From contig NZ_MWZD01000013.1 in assembly GCF_002982315.1 (NCBI RefSeq), positions 124,001-188,000 on the forward strand: a stretch of DNA of 64,000 nt, read 5' to 3'. Shown here piece by piece: positions 1 through 7,807 of this stretch. Numbering within the stretch: position 1 is the stretch's first letter; every line of letters begins with the position of its first letter. A model generated the notes under the pieces. The model had not been told where the DNA came from. It saw only the letters and a program-made list of their open reading frames with translations, and made no database searches. The position numbers were made by a program, and so were the translations under genes. Origin of the DNA: Leucobacter massiliensis (GTDB lineage Bacteria > Actinomycetota > Actinomycetes > Actinomycetales > Microbacteriaceae).

Positions 1-109
1 GCTCGATGGTCTTCTCGCTGGTGAGCGTGGAACGGGTGAGGAACGTCTCGCCCGAGGCCAGGTCGCGGAAGACGATTGCGTTGTACTCGGGGTGGATGTC
101 GGTCTTCAT
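1..109 (-). CDS. rpmE2: 50S ribosomal protein L31 type B (N-terminal part; gene runs off the left edge)
   Basis: Reading leftward from the ATG at 107-109, the protein begins [16 protein letters not shown], the typical opening of bacterial ribosomal protein L31 of the zinc-independent B type. About 36 residues lie in the window; the rest is outside. In this family the B form lacks the CxxC zinc site and often replaces the zinc-binding form when zinc is scarce, usually under Zur control. I see no operator I would call a Zur box in the short upstream stretch. Confidence 0.85.
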   Translation of the reverse strand, partial: MKTDIHPEYNAIVFRDLASGETFLTRSTLTSEKTIE

Positions 110-252
110 GAGTGTTCCTTCGCTTGCCTTGGAGTGGGTGTGTAGCAGCACACCGCGAGGTCTTGGGAGATTGCGACGGAGTCGCACCAGCGACCCACTC
201 TACCAGACCGAGCGGTGCGCTGCGCGAGACGACGCGCCGCTCCCCCAGCCTC

Positions 253-1053
253 TCAGCCCTGCGCGGGCTCCGGTCGCGCCACCGCCGCGTAGCGTCCGTC
301 GTGCTCGCTGAGCTCGAACGGCATCCCGAAGGTCGCCTCGAGGTTCTCGGAGGTGAGCGTCTCGCGGATCGGGCCCGCGGCCTGGACCCGGCCCTCGCGC
401 AGCATGAGCACGTGGGTGAAGCCCGGCGGCACCTCCTCGACATGGTGGGTCACCATGATCATCGCCGGGGAATACGGCGACCGCGCGAAGCCAGAGAGCA
501 TCTGCAGCAGACGTTCACGGGCACCGAGGTCGAGACTCGCGCTCGGCTCATCGAGGAGCAGCAGCTCGGGATCGGTCATCACCGCCCGAGCGATCAGCGC
601 GCGCTTGCGCTCCCCGTCGCTCAGCGTGCCGTAGCGATGCTCCGCGAAGTCGGCGAGGTCCCACTCGGCGAGGATCCGCTCCGCCTGCCGGACGTCGACC
701 TCGTCGTAGCTCTCGTTCCACCTGCCCTCGACCGAGTAGGCCGCGGTGAGCACCAGGTCCCGCACGAGCTCCGCCGCGGGGATCCGGCGTCCCGTCGCCG
801 AGGAGACGAAACCGATCCGATTGCGCAGCTCGAACACGTCGACCTTGCCGAGGCGCTTCTCGAGCACGTCCACCGTGCCACTCGTCGGATAGTCATTCGC
901 GGTCGCGAGCTTCATGAGCGTCGTCTTCCCCGCGCCGTTCGGGCCGAGGATCACCCACCGCTCCGAGTCCTCCACCGACCAGTCGACGCCGTCGAGGATG
1001 AGCCGGCCGTTGCGCACATAGGTGACATCCGAGAATCGCAGCACATTGACCAT
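253..1053 (-). CDS. ABC transporter ATP-binding protein (single ABC domain)
   Basis: A 266-residue stand-alone ATPase. Walker A GPNGAGKTT lies at about residues 37-45, the signature LSDGERKRA is in the middle (D replaces the usual G), Walker B is LLLLDEPSASLD and the switch histidine is in VTHHVEEV. The architecture resembles ModF/YlmA-like cytosolic ABC proteins; no permease gene is adjacent, so the partner and substrate are unknown. The frame stays open far upstream through serB on the other strand, but the ATG at 1053 is preferred: a TAGGCT -10 element ends 7 nt upstream, which predicts a leaderless message. It is divergent from serB. Confidence 0.85.
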   Translation of the reverse strand: MVNVLRFSDVTYVRNGRLILDGVDWSVEDSERWVILGPNGAGKTTLMKLATANDYPTSGTVDVLEKRLGKVDVFELRNRIGFVSSATGRRIPAAELVRDLVLTAAYSVEGRWNESYDEVDVRQAERILAEWDLADFAEHRYGTLSDGERKRALIARAVMTDPELLLLDEPSASLDLGARERLLQMLSGFARSPYSPAMIMVTHHVEEVPPGFTHVLMLREGRVQAAGPIRETLTSENLEATFGMPFELSEHDGRYAAVARPEPAQG

Positions 1054-1060
1054 GCCCACC

Positions 1061-1106
1061 AGCCTAGTGTCCGTCCGCACGCGGTGCCGTCGGCACGCCA
1101 TAGGCT
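1061..1106. promoter_or_regulatory. Divergent leaderless promoters for the ABC ATPase and serB
   Basis: Two TAGGCT hexamers (TANNNT-type -10 elements) sit back to back. One is on the minus strand at 1066-1061, 7 nt before the ATG at 1053. The other is on the plus strand at 1101-1106, 7 nt before the ATG at 1114. In both cases the expected transcription start falls on the start codon, and no Shine-Dalgarno sequence is present. No convincing -35 hexamer is seen. Confidence 0.5.
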
Positions 1107-1113
1107 TGACGCC

Positions 1114-1770
1114 ATGAGTCACTCCCCCGCCGATCCCGCCCGCCTGCTCGTCGTGCTCGACTGCGACTCGACCACGATCAAGGACGAGGTGATCGAGCTC
1201 CTCGCCGACGCCGCGGGCAGTCGCGAGCTCGTCGCCGAGGTGACGGAGCGCGCCATGCGCGGTGAGCTCGACTTCGCCGAGAGCCTGCGCGAGCGAGTCG
1301 CCACGCTCGCCGGGACGCCCGAGTCCGTGTTCGAGCAGGTGTACCGGCGCGTGCGACCCAGCACGGGCATCCGGGAGCTCATCGACGCGGTGCACGAGCG
1401 GCACGGGATCGTGGCCGTGGTGTCCGGGGGCTTCCACGAGGTGCTGGATCCGCTCGCGGCGGATCTGCGGGTCGATCGCTGGCGCGCGAACCGGCTGGAG
1501 CTCGCGGGCGGGAAGCTCACCGGCAGGACCGTCGGACCGGTGATCGACGCGGAGGCGAAGGCGGATGCGCTGCGGGAGTGGGCGGACGAGGCGGGCGTGC
1601 CGCCGAGCGCGACCATGGCGATCGGCGACGGGGCGAACGACCTGCGGATGATGGCGGCGGCGGCCGTCTCGGTCGCCTTCAACGCCAAGCCGGTGGTGCG
1701 GGAGGCCGCGGACATCTCCATCGAGGAGGATCTCGCACTCGTCATCCCGCACCTCGACCGCCTGCGGTGA
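1114..1770 (+). CDS. serB: Phosphoserine phosphatase
   Basis: A HAD-superfamily phosphatase of 218 residues that removes phosphate from L-phosphoserine, the last step of serine synthesis in the cytoplasm. HAD motif I is DCDST at residues 16-20 (nucleophile Asp16, acid/base Asp18). Motif II serine is in VVSGGFHEV, and motif III/IV is GDGANDLRM with a following lysine in FNAKPVV. The length matches the short SerB form without an ACT domain. The start at 1114 is fixed by the motif I spacing and by a TAGGCT element just upstream. It is monocistronic and convergent with the next gene. Confidence 0.88.
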   Translation: MSHSPADPARLLVVLDCDSTTIKDEVIELLADAAGSRELVAEVTERAMRGELDFAESLRERVATLAGTPESVFEQVYRRVRPSTGIRELIDAVHERHGIVAVVSGGFHEVLDPLAADLRVDRWRANRLELAGGKLTGRTVGPVIDAEAKADALREWADEAGVPPSATMAIGDGANDLRMMAAAAVSVAFNAKPVVREAADISIEEDLALVIPHLDRLR

Positions 1771-1809
1771 GGCGGCACCGGGCCCGCGTGCGGTCCGGCG
1801 CCGTGCGGC

Positions 1810-2619
1810 TCAGAAGTTGTTGAGGATCTCGGTGTCCTCGGGGATGACCCCGTCGGCGAGCAGTGAGCCGCCGAGACGCTTGAGCGCCGTGAGGGCGACG
1901 TTCTGCGGCATGGGACCGTAGGAGATGCGGGCGACGCCGAGCGCCTCGTACTCGGCTGCGGTGAGCGCGCCGGGCAGCCCGATGACGCTGACCTTCCGCT
2001 CGCCGATCCCCTCGACGAGGCGGCGCGTCTCATCGGCGTTGAGCACACCCGGCACGAAGATGCACTCGGCACCCACCTCGAGGTAGGCGCGGCCGCGCTC
2101 GATGGCGTCGGCGATCGACTCGTCCCGGGGGCGGTCGCCGCCGCGCACCAGGGCGTCGGTGCGGGCGTTGAGCACGAAGGCGACGCCTTCTGCGCGTCCG
2201 GCCTCGACGGCGGCACGCATCACCTCCACGGACTCGGCGAGCGGGCGCAGCCGGTCCTCGATGTTCGCACCGCTCACGCCGACGCCGATGGCCCTGCGCA
2301 CGGCCTCGCCGGAGTCGCCGAAGCCCGCGTCGAGATCGGCGGTGACGGGCAGCTGGGTGACGGCGGCGATGCGCTCGACGCTCATCAGCATCCGCTCGAG
2401 CGGGATGTGCTCGCCGTCCGGGTAGCCGAAGGAGGCCGCGATCCCGTGCCCCGCGGTGGCGATGGCCCGGGTGCCGGGCAGCTCGGCGACGACTCGCGCG
2501 CTGGCCGCGTCCCACACATTGACGACCCGGAGGATCTCCGGCGCCCGGTAGAGGTCGGCGAGGTGCTGGGCGTCGACGACGACGCGGGTGAGTGACCGAG
2601 GGTGCTCGTGAGTGCTCAT
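1810..2619 (-). CDS. Isocitrate lyase/phosphoenolpyruvate mutase family protein
   Basis: A 269-residue TIM-barrel protein of the PEP mutase/isocitrate lyase superfamily. It carries the Mg-binding acidic strand VTADLDAGFGD near residue 95 and the NIEDR motif near residue 125, as in 2-methylisocitrate lyase-like and oxaloacetate decarboxylase-like members. The catalytic KKCGH-type loop of true isocitrate lyase is not present, so the substrate cannot be named. Neighbours give no pathway link. The ATG at 2619 is preceded by TACCCT at 2631-2626 with a 6-nt gap and no ribosome-binding site, so a leaderless message is likely. Confidence 0.75.
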   Translation of the reverse strand: MSTHEHPRSLTRVVVDAQHLADLYRAPEILRVVNVWDAASARVVAELPGTRAIATAGHGIAASFGYPDGEHIPLERMLMSVERIAAVTQLPVTADLDAGFGDSGEAVRRAIGVGVSGANIEDRLRPLAESVEVMRAAVEAGRAEGVAFVLNARTDALVRGGDRPRDESIADAIERGRAYLEVGAECIFVPGVLNADETRRLVEGIGERKVSVIGLPGALTAAEYEALGVARISYGPMPQNVALTALKRLGGSLLADGVIPEDTEILNNF

Positions 2620-2700
2620 GACCCCAGGGTATGCCTAACGGAGCGCTCGGCGATACTCTTCTCAGCTGCTGAGCAGACTCACGCGAGCGTGGTCGCTACT
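2620..2700. other. Intergenic spacer with a short hairpin
   Basis: Spacer between the PEP mutase-like gene and the tandem repeat. It contains a 6-bp inverted repeat (CTCAGC/GCTGAG, 2661-2673) with a 1-nt centre. Nothing else is recognisable. Confidence 0.3.
2626..2631 (-). promoter_or_regulatory. Candidate -10 element for a leaderless start
   Basis: TACCCT on the minus strand ends 6 nt before the ATG at 2619. The spacing puts the likely transcription start at the initiation codon. There is no clear -35 box. Confidence 0.35.
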
Positions 2701-2956
2701 CAACGCGCTCAGTGACCCATCCCCGCTCCGCCGCTCAAGGCGACGCATCGCGTCGCGCGGCGCGTGCGCCGAGGCCGCCCCGGCCTCGGGTATTGGGCAT
2801 TCAGAGGGTCGCTGAGCGCAACGCGCTCAGTGACCCATCCCCGCTCCGCCGCTCAAGGCGACGCATCGCGTCGCGCGGCGCGTGCGCCGAGGCCGCCCCG
2901 GCCTCGGGTATTGGGCATTCAGAGGGTCGCTGAGCGCAACGCGCTCAGTGACCCAT
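2701..2956. repeat. 118-bp tandem repeat, two perfect copies plus 20 bp of a third
   Basis: Copies run 2701-2818 and 2819-2936 and are identical base for base. A third, 20-bp partial copy (2937-2956) is the 3' end of fabG including its stop codon, so each full copy carries a duplicate of the fabG tail plus downstream spacer. At the 2812-2830 and 2930-2948 junctions an 8-bp stem (CTGAGCGC/GCGCTCAG, 3-nt loop) forms; the second stem covers the fabG stop codon. The unit is not a multiple of 3, so it does not encode a repeated protein. It could be a recent duplication or an assembly duplication. Confidence 0.9.
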
Positions 2957-3655
2957 GCCCAGTCCCCCGTCGACGGGAATGACCGCGCCTGAGATGTAGG
3001 CGGCGTCGTCCCCGGCGAGGAAGGAGGCGGCGCCGGCGATCTCGGCGACCTGCCCGAAGCGGTTCGCGGGGATCGAGGAGAGGTACTGGCGCTGCTGCTC
3101 TTCGGGCAGCGCCGCCGTCATGTCGGTCTCGATGAAGCCGGGTGCGATGACGTTCGCGGTGATGCCGCGCCCGCCGAGTTCCCGGGTGAGCGATCGAGCG
3201 AAGCCGACGAGCGCCGCCTTCGAGGAGGAGTAGTTGATCTGGCCGGGTGAGCCGTAGAGGCCGACGACGGATGAGATGAGGATCACGCGGCCGAAGCGTC
3301 CCTTGAGGAGCCCCTTCGCGGCGCGCTTCACGACCCGGAAGGTGCCGGTGAGGTTCGTGTCGATGACGGAGGTGAACTCCTCCTCCGTCATCCGCAGCAG
3401 CAAGGTGTCGCGGGTGATGCCCGCGTTCGCGACGACGACCTCCACCGGCCCGAGCTGGGCCTCGATCTCGGTGAAGGCGGCGTCGATGGAGGCCGCGTCC
3501 GTCATCTCGGCCCGCACGGTGAGCGCGCCCTCGGGGCCTTCGCCGGAGCGGGCGGTGACCGCCACTCGGTGGCCGTCCGCGATCATGCGCTCGGCGATCG
3601 CGCGGCCGATGCCGCGGTTGCCTCCGGTGACGAGTACGGTGCGCGAGGTGGTCAT
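2945..3655 (-). CDS. fabG: 3-oxoacyl-[acyl-carrier-protein] reductase (FabG/MabA-like)
   Basis: A 236-residue short-chain dehydrogenase that reduces 3-oxoacyl-ACP with NADPH in type II fatty acid synthesis. The cofactor loop is TGGNRGIG near residues 10-17, NAG is near residue 84, and the catalytic Ser-Tyr-Lys set ends in YSSSK near residue 143. The form resembles actinobacterial MabA more than generic SDRs, but no other fab gene is adjacent, so the ACP substrate is inferred. A GGAAGGA ribosome-binding site precedes the ATG at 3655. The last codons lie inside the 118-bp repeat array. Confidence 0.8.
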   Translation of the reverse strand: MTTSRTVLVTGGNRGIGRAIAERMIADGHRVAVTARSGEGPEGALTVRAEMTDAASIDAAFTEIEAQLGPVEVVVANAGITRDTLLLRMTEEEFTSVIDTNLTGTFRVVKRAAKGLLKGRFGRVILISSVVGLYGSPGQINYSSSKAALVGFARSLTRELGGRGITANVIAPGFIETDMTAALPEEQQRQYLSSIPANRFGQVAEIAGAASFLAGDDAAYISGAVIPVDGGLGMGH

Positions 3656-3759
3656 GTAGGTCCTTCCGACGAAACGGCTGCGATCAACCTTAGGCGACCG
3701 CTGCCCGCGGATGCGCTGGACGCGCCCGCGCGCGAGGCGAAGGTCCAGCCAGACGGGCG

Positions 3760-3765
3760 TAGGCT
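3760..3765 (+). promoter_or_regulatory. Candidate -10 element for the DUF3099-SURF1 cluster
   Basis: TAGGCT is about 23 nt upstream of the DUF3099 start. It leaves room for a short leader that contains the GGAGAAGAGG ribosome-binding site. Confidence 0.35.
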
Positions 3766-3788
3766 GGTCGGGACCGGAGAAGAGGCGA

Positions 3789-4163
3789 ATGGCGAAGAGC
3801 TACAGTGTGACCTCGGCTGGGGTGAACCCGGCCGACGATCGCGCGCACCGCATGCGCATGTATTTCATCGCGATGAGCCTGCGCGTCGTGTGCGTCGCTT
3901 CGCTGTTCTGGGTGCGCGGATGGTGGGTGCTGCTCGCCGCGGCCGGCGCGGTGATCCTGCCCTGGTTCGCGGTGATGGTGGGCAATGCGGTCGCGCACAA
4001 CGGCGGCGAGGCCCCGGAGGCCCCCGCTCCGGCGGAGCTCGAAGGCTCCCCCGCCCCGCGCGACGAGGCCGAGGATCCGGCTCGCTCGCTGATCGTCATG
4101 GAGGTGGATCCGGAGCGCCGTGCGGCGCCGCGGGAGCACCCGCCGGCGGAGGGGTCTTCGTGA
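3789..4163 (+). CDS. DUF3099 domain-containing membrane protein
   Basis: A 124-residue protein with the DUF3099 core that is widespread in Actinobacteria. A short cytoplasmic N-terminus (AKSYSVTSAG...) is followed by two closely spaced hydrophobic segments at about 28-46 and 48-67, then an acidic, proline-rich tail. Function is unknown. The ATG at 3789 is chosen because GGAGAAGAGG ends 4 nt upstream; an earlier in-frame ATG at 3711 has no such site. Its stop overlaps the next start by 4 nt (GTGA), so it probably shares a transcript with the small Cys protein, SURF1 and the lipoprotein. Confidence 0.75.
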   Translation: MAKSYSVTSAGVNPADDRAHRMRMYFIAMSLRVVCVASLFWVRGWWVLLAAAGAVILPWFAVMVGNAVAHNGGEAPEAPAPAELEGSPAPRDEAEDPARSLIVMEVDPERRAAPREHPPAEGSS

Positions 4164-4417
4164 CGGGCGCGGGAGCCGGAACGCCGCTGGGCGCGCTCGG
4201 CGGAGCGACGGAGCAGCCGTTCGAGTGCTCTCGGGCCGCGTGCCGGGAGGCGGCGGTCTGGGCGATCCTGTGGCGAAATCCGAGAATCCACGGTCCGGAG
4301 CGCCGGAAGACCTGGCTCGCCTGCGCGGAGCACCGTGAGACGCTGCGCGCGTTCCTGGCCGCCCGTGATTTTCCGTTGGAGGTGCGTGGGGTGGAGGATC
4401 TCCGTGGCCGTGCGTGA
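4160..4417 (+). CDS. Small conserved-type protein with paired cysteines, function unknown
   Basis: An 85-residue protein starting at a GTG that overlaps the DUF3099 stop (GTGA). It contains CSRAAC near residues 22-27 and CAEH near residue 55, a spacing that could bind a metal such as zinc, and otherwise Trp/Arg-rich sequence. Proteins of this kind are commonly seen between DUF3099 and SURF1 in Actinobacteria, but I know of no assigned role. Tight overlap on both sides (14 nt with SURF1) supports it being a real, translationally coupled gene. Confidence 0.6.
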   Translation: MTGAGAGTPLGALGGATEQPFECSRAACREAAVWAILWRNPRIHGPERRKTWLACAEHRETLRAFLAARDFPLEVRGVEDLRGRA

Positions 4418-5297
4418 TCCGCGTTCCGGCGGGGAGCCCGCCCGCGTCGGCTGGTCGTTCCTGCGCTCACCGCGCTGGATCGGCTACTTCGCGATGCTGC
4501 TGGTCTTCTCGATCGCCTGCGTGCTCCTGGGCAACTGGCAGTTCGAGCGGCGAGCCGAGGCGCGGGCCGAGATCGCCCGGATCGACGCGAACTACGACGC
4601 GGCGCCCGCTCCGCTCTCGGAGGAGCTGCCGCGGCGCGACGCCTTCGACGAGGACGCCCAGAAGTGGCGGCAGCTCGTGGTCGAGGGCGAGTACTTCGGT
4701 GAGCCCGCCCTGGCACGGAATCGGCCGGGGCCGCAGGGTGTGGGCTCGAACCTCATCCAGGCCCTCCGCACGAGCGACGGCGGGGTGTTCTTCGTCGACC
4801 GCGGCTGGGTGCCGGTGGACGGGAGCGCCGCTGAAGGAGACGAGTTCGACGCGAGCGCCCTCCCGGCTCCGCCGGACGGCCCCGTGAGCGTGGTGGTGCG
4901 GCTGCGGGCCTCTGAGCCCGCGATCCCGGGGCGTACGACGGAGGGCCGGACGGTCGCGAGCATCGAGCTGCCGGAGCTGGCTCGGATGCTGGGCGTCGCG
5001 GGCGAGGCCTACACGGGCGCCTACGGCATGCTCGTCTCGGAGGACCCCCCGGGCGAGCACGGAGTGCTGCCCGCGAAGCCGGAGCGCGACGAGGGGCCCC
5101 ACCTCTCCTACGCGCTGCAGTGGTACGTCTTCATCGTGATCGCCGGCATCGGCGTGGCCTACGCGGCGCGCCGCGAGTACCGTGGCCTCAACGCGGGCAG
5201 TGCCGCCGTGCGCGAGCAGGATCGGCGCATTGCGGAGCGCCGTCGCCGGCGCGGTCCGAGTGACGCCGAGGAAGAGGATGCGCTGATCGATGCGTAG
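4404..5297 (+). CDS. SURF1 family cytochrome c oxidase biogenesis protein
   Basis: A 297-residue membrane protein of the SURF1/Shy1 family, which helps insert heme A into subunit I of cytochrome c oxidase. The architecture is typical: one transmembrane helix near residues 22-42 ending GNWQFERR, a large external domain with WRQLVVEGEY and FVDRGWVPV, and a second helix near the C-terminus (YALQWYVFIVIAGIGVAY). The GTG at 4404 is preferred because GGAGG lies at 4393-4397. The heme A genes ctaA and ctaB in the same window give it a plausible role. It overlaps the lipoprotein gene by 8 nt. Confidence 0.85.
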   Translation: MAVRDPRSGGEPARVGWSFLRSPRWIGYFAMLLVFSIACVLLGNWQFERRAEARAEIARIDANYDAAPAPLSEELPRRDAFDEDAQKWRQLVVEGEYFGEPALARNRPGPQGVGSNLIQALRTSDGGVFFVDRGWVPVDGSAAEGDEFDASALPAPPDGPVSVVVRLRASEPAIPGRTTEGRTVASIELPELARMLGVAGEAYTGAYGMLVSEDPPGEHGVLPAKPERDEGPHLSYALQWYVFIVIAGIGVAYAARREYRGLNAGSAAVREQDRRIAERRRRRGPSDAEEEDALIDA

Positions 5298-6147
5298 GAC
5301 ACCAGCGGTGCTGCTGCTTGCCGCGCTCCTGCTGCCGCTCGCGGCGTGCGCGCCGACGATCGACCCCTCCGAGGCGCGCGAGTCCCTCTCGGAGGTGACC
5401 CAGGATCCCGCCGAGCCGGAGGCGGCCGAGGAGTACGACGCCGAGGCGCACCCGGAGCCCATCGTGGAGCCGCTCGAGTGCCTTCCCTATCTCGTGGTCA
5501 CGGCAAGGGGGACGGGCGAGCCGTCGCGCGGGCAGCTGCTCGACCCGGTCGCGCGCGCCATCTCCGAGGCGCGGCCCGATGAGGTGCTGCGTCTCGACCT
5601 CGACTACGCCGCCGACACCGATGTGAAGGAGGGCGGCACGGTCGGCGCGAGAACCCTCGTCGACACCCTGAACGTGCAGGCAGAGAGCTGCCCGGATCAG
5701 CGCTTCGTGCTGCTCGGCTACTCGCAGGGCGCGCTCGTCGTGGGCGATGTGCTCGCGGCGCCCGATGTGCGGCTCGTCGGGCAGCGGGTCGGAGAGCTGA
5801 CGCCCGAGGCGGCCGAGCGGGTGCTCGCGGTCGTGCTCTACGGCGACCCCCGTTTCGTGGGGGGCGAACCGACCGGCGTCGGCGACTTCGATCCGGAGCT
5901 GAACGGCATCCTGCCGCGGCCGCCGGGCAGCCTGGACGCCTACGCCGAGCGGCTGCGCGACTACTGCGTGGCCGGCGACTTCGTCTGCCAGGCAAGCCTC
6001 GACCTCGATGAGGAGCCTCACGTCGAGTACTACTCGAACGGGATGCAGCAGGACGGTGCGGCCTTCGCGATCACGCGCCTCGATCCGCCGTCGCGTGCGA
6101 CGGAGGATCGGAGCGGGGAACGCGACCCGGCTAGGCCAGCTCGATGA
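5290..6147 (+). CDS. Cutinase family lipoprotein (serine esterase)
   Basis: A 285-residue secreted lipoprotein. The N-terminus has a lipobox, LPLAAC, with the lipid-modified Cys near residue 20. A cutinase-like alpha/beta-hydrolase fold follows: YLVVTARGTGE near residue 68, nucleophile elbow GYSQG near residue 144, a conserved Asp in YGDPRF, and a late His in EEPHVEYY. Cutinase-family enzymes cleave ester bonds in lipids or polyesters outside the cell; the substrate here is unknown. The gene overlaps SURF1 by 8 nt and its 3' end overlaps the convergent ABC-F gene by 17 nt. Confidence 0.78.
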   Translation: MRRTPAVLLLAALLLPLAACAPTIDPSEARESLSEVTQDPAEPEAAEEYDAEAHPEPIVEPLECLPYLVVTARGTGEPSRGQLLDPVARAISEARPDEVLRLDLDYAADTDVKEGGTVGARTLVDTLNVQAESCPDQRFVLLGYSQGALVVGDVLAAPDVRLVGQRVGELTPEAAERVLAVVLYGDPRFVGGEPTGVGDFDPELNGILPRPPGSLDAYAERLRDYCVAGDFVCQASLDLDEEPHVEYYSNGMQQDGAAFAITRLDPPSRATEDRSGERDPARPAR

Positions 6148-7729
6148 GCTCCAGGTAGTCCTTCGACCAGTGGTCCTCGGTGGCCTCCGGCATGATGAGC
6201 ACGCGCTCGGGGTTGAGCGCCTCGACGGCGCCCTGGTCGTGGGAGACGAGCACCACCGCGCCCGTGAAGTGGGCGAGGGCGTCGAGGATCTCCTCGCGGC
6301 TGGCGGGGTCGAGGTTGTTGGTGGGCTCGTCGAGCAGCAGCACGTTCGCGCTGGACACGACGAGCATGGCGAGCGCGAGCCGCGTCTTCTCGCCGCCGGA
6401 CAGCACCCCGGCCGGCTTGTGGACATCGTCGCCGGTGAAGAGGAACGAGCCCAGCACCCGGCGCGCCTCGGTCTCGGTGAGGTGCTGCGAAACCGAGACC
6501 ATGTTCTGCAGCACGCTCGCCTGCACGTCGAGCGTTTCGTGCTCCTGCGCGTAGTAGCCGACTTTCAGGCCGTGCCCCGCGACGATCTCGCCCGTGTCCG
6601 GCTCGTCCACCTGGGCCAGCAGCCGCAGCAGCGTCGTCTTGCCGGCGCCGTTCAGACCCAGCACCACGACCTTCGATCCGCGGTCGATGGCGAGGTCGAC
6701 CCCCGCGAAGATCTCCAGCGAACCGTAGGACTTCGAGAGGCCTTTCGCCATGAGCGGGGTCTTGCCGCAGGGCGCGGGGTCGGGGAAGCGCAGTTTCGCG
6801 ACGCGATCGACCTGGCGCTCGTCTTCGAGGCCCGCGAGCATCTTCTCGGCGCGGGCGACCATCTGGTGCGCGGCGGCGGCCTTCGTGGCCTTCGCACCGA
6901 ACTTGGCCGCCTGGTCCTTCAGTGCCGAAGCCTTCTTCTCGATGTTCGCCCGCTCCTTGCGGCGGCGCTCCTCGTCGGCGGCGCGCTGACGCAGGTAGAG
7001 CTTCCAGTTCATGTTGTAGATGTCGATGACCTGGCGGTTCGCATCGAGGTAGAATACCCGGTTGACGGTTTCGCCGACGAGCTCGATGTCGTGGGAGATG
7101 ACGATGACACCGCCCTTGTAGCCCTTGAGGAACTCGCGCAGCCACACGATCGAGTCGGCATCGAGGTGGTTGGTGGGCTCGTCGAGGATCATCGTGTCCG
7201 CGTCCGAGAACAGAATGCGAGCGAGCTCGATGCGGCGGCGCTGACCGCCGGAGAGCGTCTTCAGCGGCTGATCGAGGATGCGGTCGGGCAGGCCGAGGTT
7301 GTGCGAGATGGAGGCGGCCTCCGACTCGGCGGCGTAGCCGCCGAGCGCGTGGAAGCGGTCGGTGAGGTTGCCGAAGCGCTTCATGGCCTTCTCGGCGACG
7401 GCGGGGTCGTCGGAGGCCATGTCCTCGGTGGCCTTCGCGATGCTCTTCGTGAGCGTCCCGAGGCCGCGTGCGTCGAGGATGCGGTGGCGGGCGATCTGCT
7501 CCGGGTCTCCGCTGCGCGGATCCTGCGGCAGGAAGCCGAGCTCACCCGTGATCGAGATGCTGCCCTCGGCGGGCTGCAGCTCGCCCGACAGGGTGCGGGT
7601 GAGGGTGGTCTTGCCGGCGCCGTTGCGACCCACGAGCCCGATCTTGTCGCCCGGGTTGACCCGGAACGTCACGCCCTCCATGAGGCGGCGTGCGCCCACG
7701 TCGATCGCGAGGTCTTCGACGGTGATCAT
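6131..7729 (-). CDS. ABC-F family ATPase (ribosome-associated type)
   Basis: A 532-residue protein with two ABC domains and no membrane segments, the ABC-F layout. Domain 1 has GRNGAGKTT near residue 35 and signature LSGGQRRRIEL near 170. A charged linker (residues about 240-320, rich in Lys/Ala/Glu) follows. Domain 2 has GLNGAGKTT near 357 and LSGGEKTRLAL. ABC-F proteins act on the ribosome, either in translation control or antibiotic protection; this one looks like the conserved actinobacterial housekeeping type rather than a known resistance factor. A TAGACT element at 7795-7790 may be its -10 box. Confidence 0.85.
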   Translation of the reverse strand: MITVEDLAIDVGARRLMEGVTFRVNPGDKIGLVGRNGAGKTTLTRTLSGELQPAEGSISITGELGFLPQDPRSGDPEQIARHRILDARGLGTLTKSIAKATEDMASDDPAVAEKAMKRFGNLTDRFHALGGYAAESEAASISHNLGLPDRILDQPLKTLSGGQRRRIELARILFSDADTMILDEPTNHLDADSIVWLREFLKGYKGGVIVISHDIELVGETVNRVFYLDANRQVIDIYNMNWKLYLRQRAADEERRRKERANIEKKASALKDQAAKFGAKATKAAAAHQMVARAEKMLAGLEDERQVDRVAKLRFPDPAPCGKTPLMAKGLSKSYGSLEIFAGVDLAIDRGSKVVVLGLNGAGKTTLLRLLAQVDEPDTGEIVAGHGLKVGYYAQEHETLDVQASVLQNMVSVSQHLTETEARRVLGSFLFTGDDVHKPAGVLSGGEKTRLALAMLVVSSANVLLLDEPTNNLDPASREEILDALAHFTGAVVLVSHDQGAVEALNPERVLIMPEATEDHWSKDYLELIELA

Positions 7730-7807
7730 CGGGTGCGGGGCTCCTTGCTCGTGACGCGCGGCGCGCGGCGGTGGGTGGACAACCTCGCTAGTCTACCCGC
7801 CCGCATC

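Noticed and set aside
2712..2982. Two overlapping small open frames with repeated peptide sequence
   Set aside because: They simply read through the 118-bp tandem repeat in shifting frames; no ribosome-binding site.
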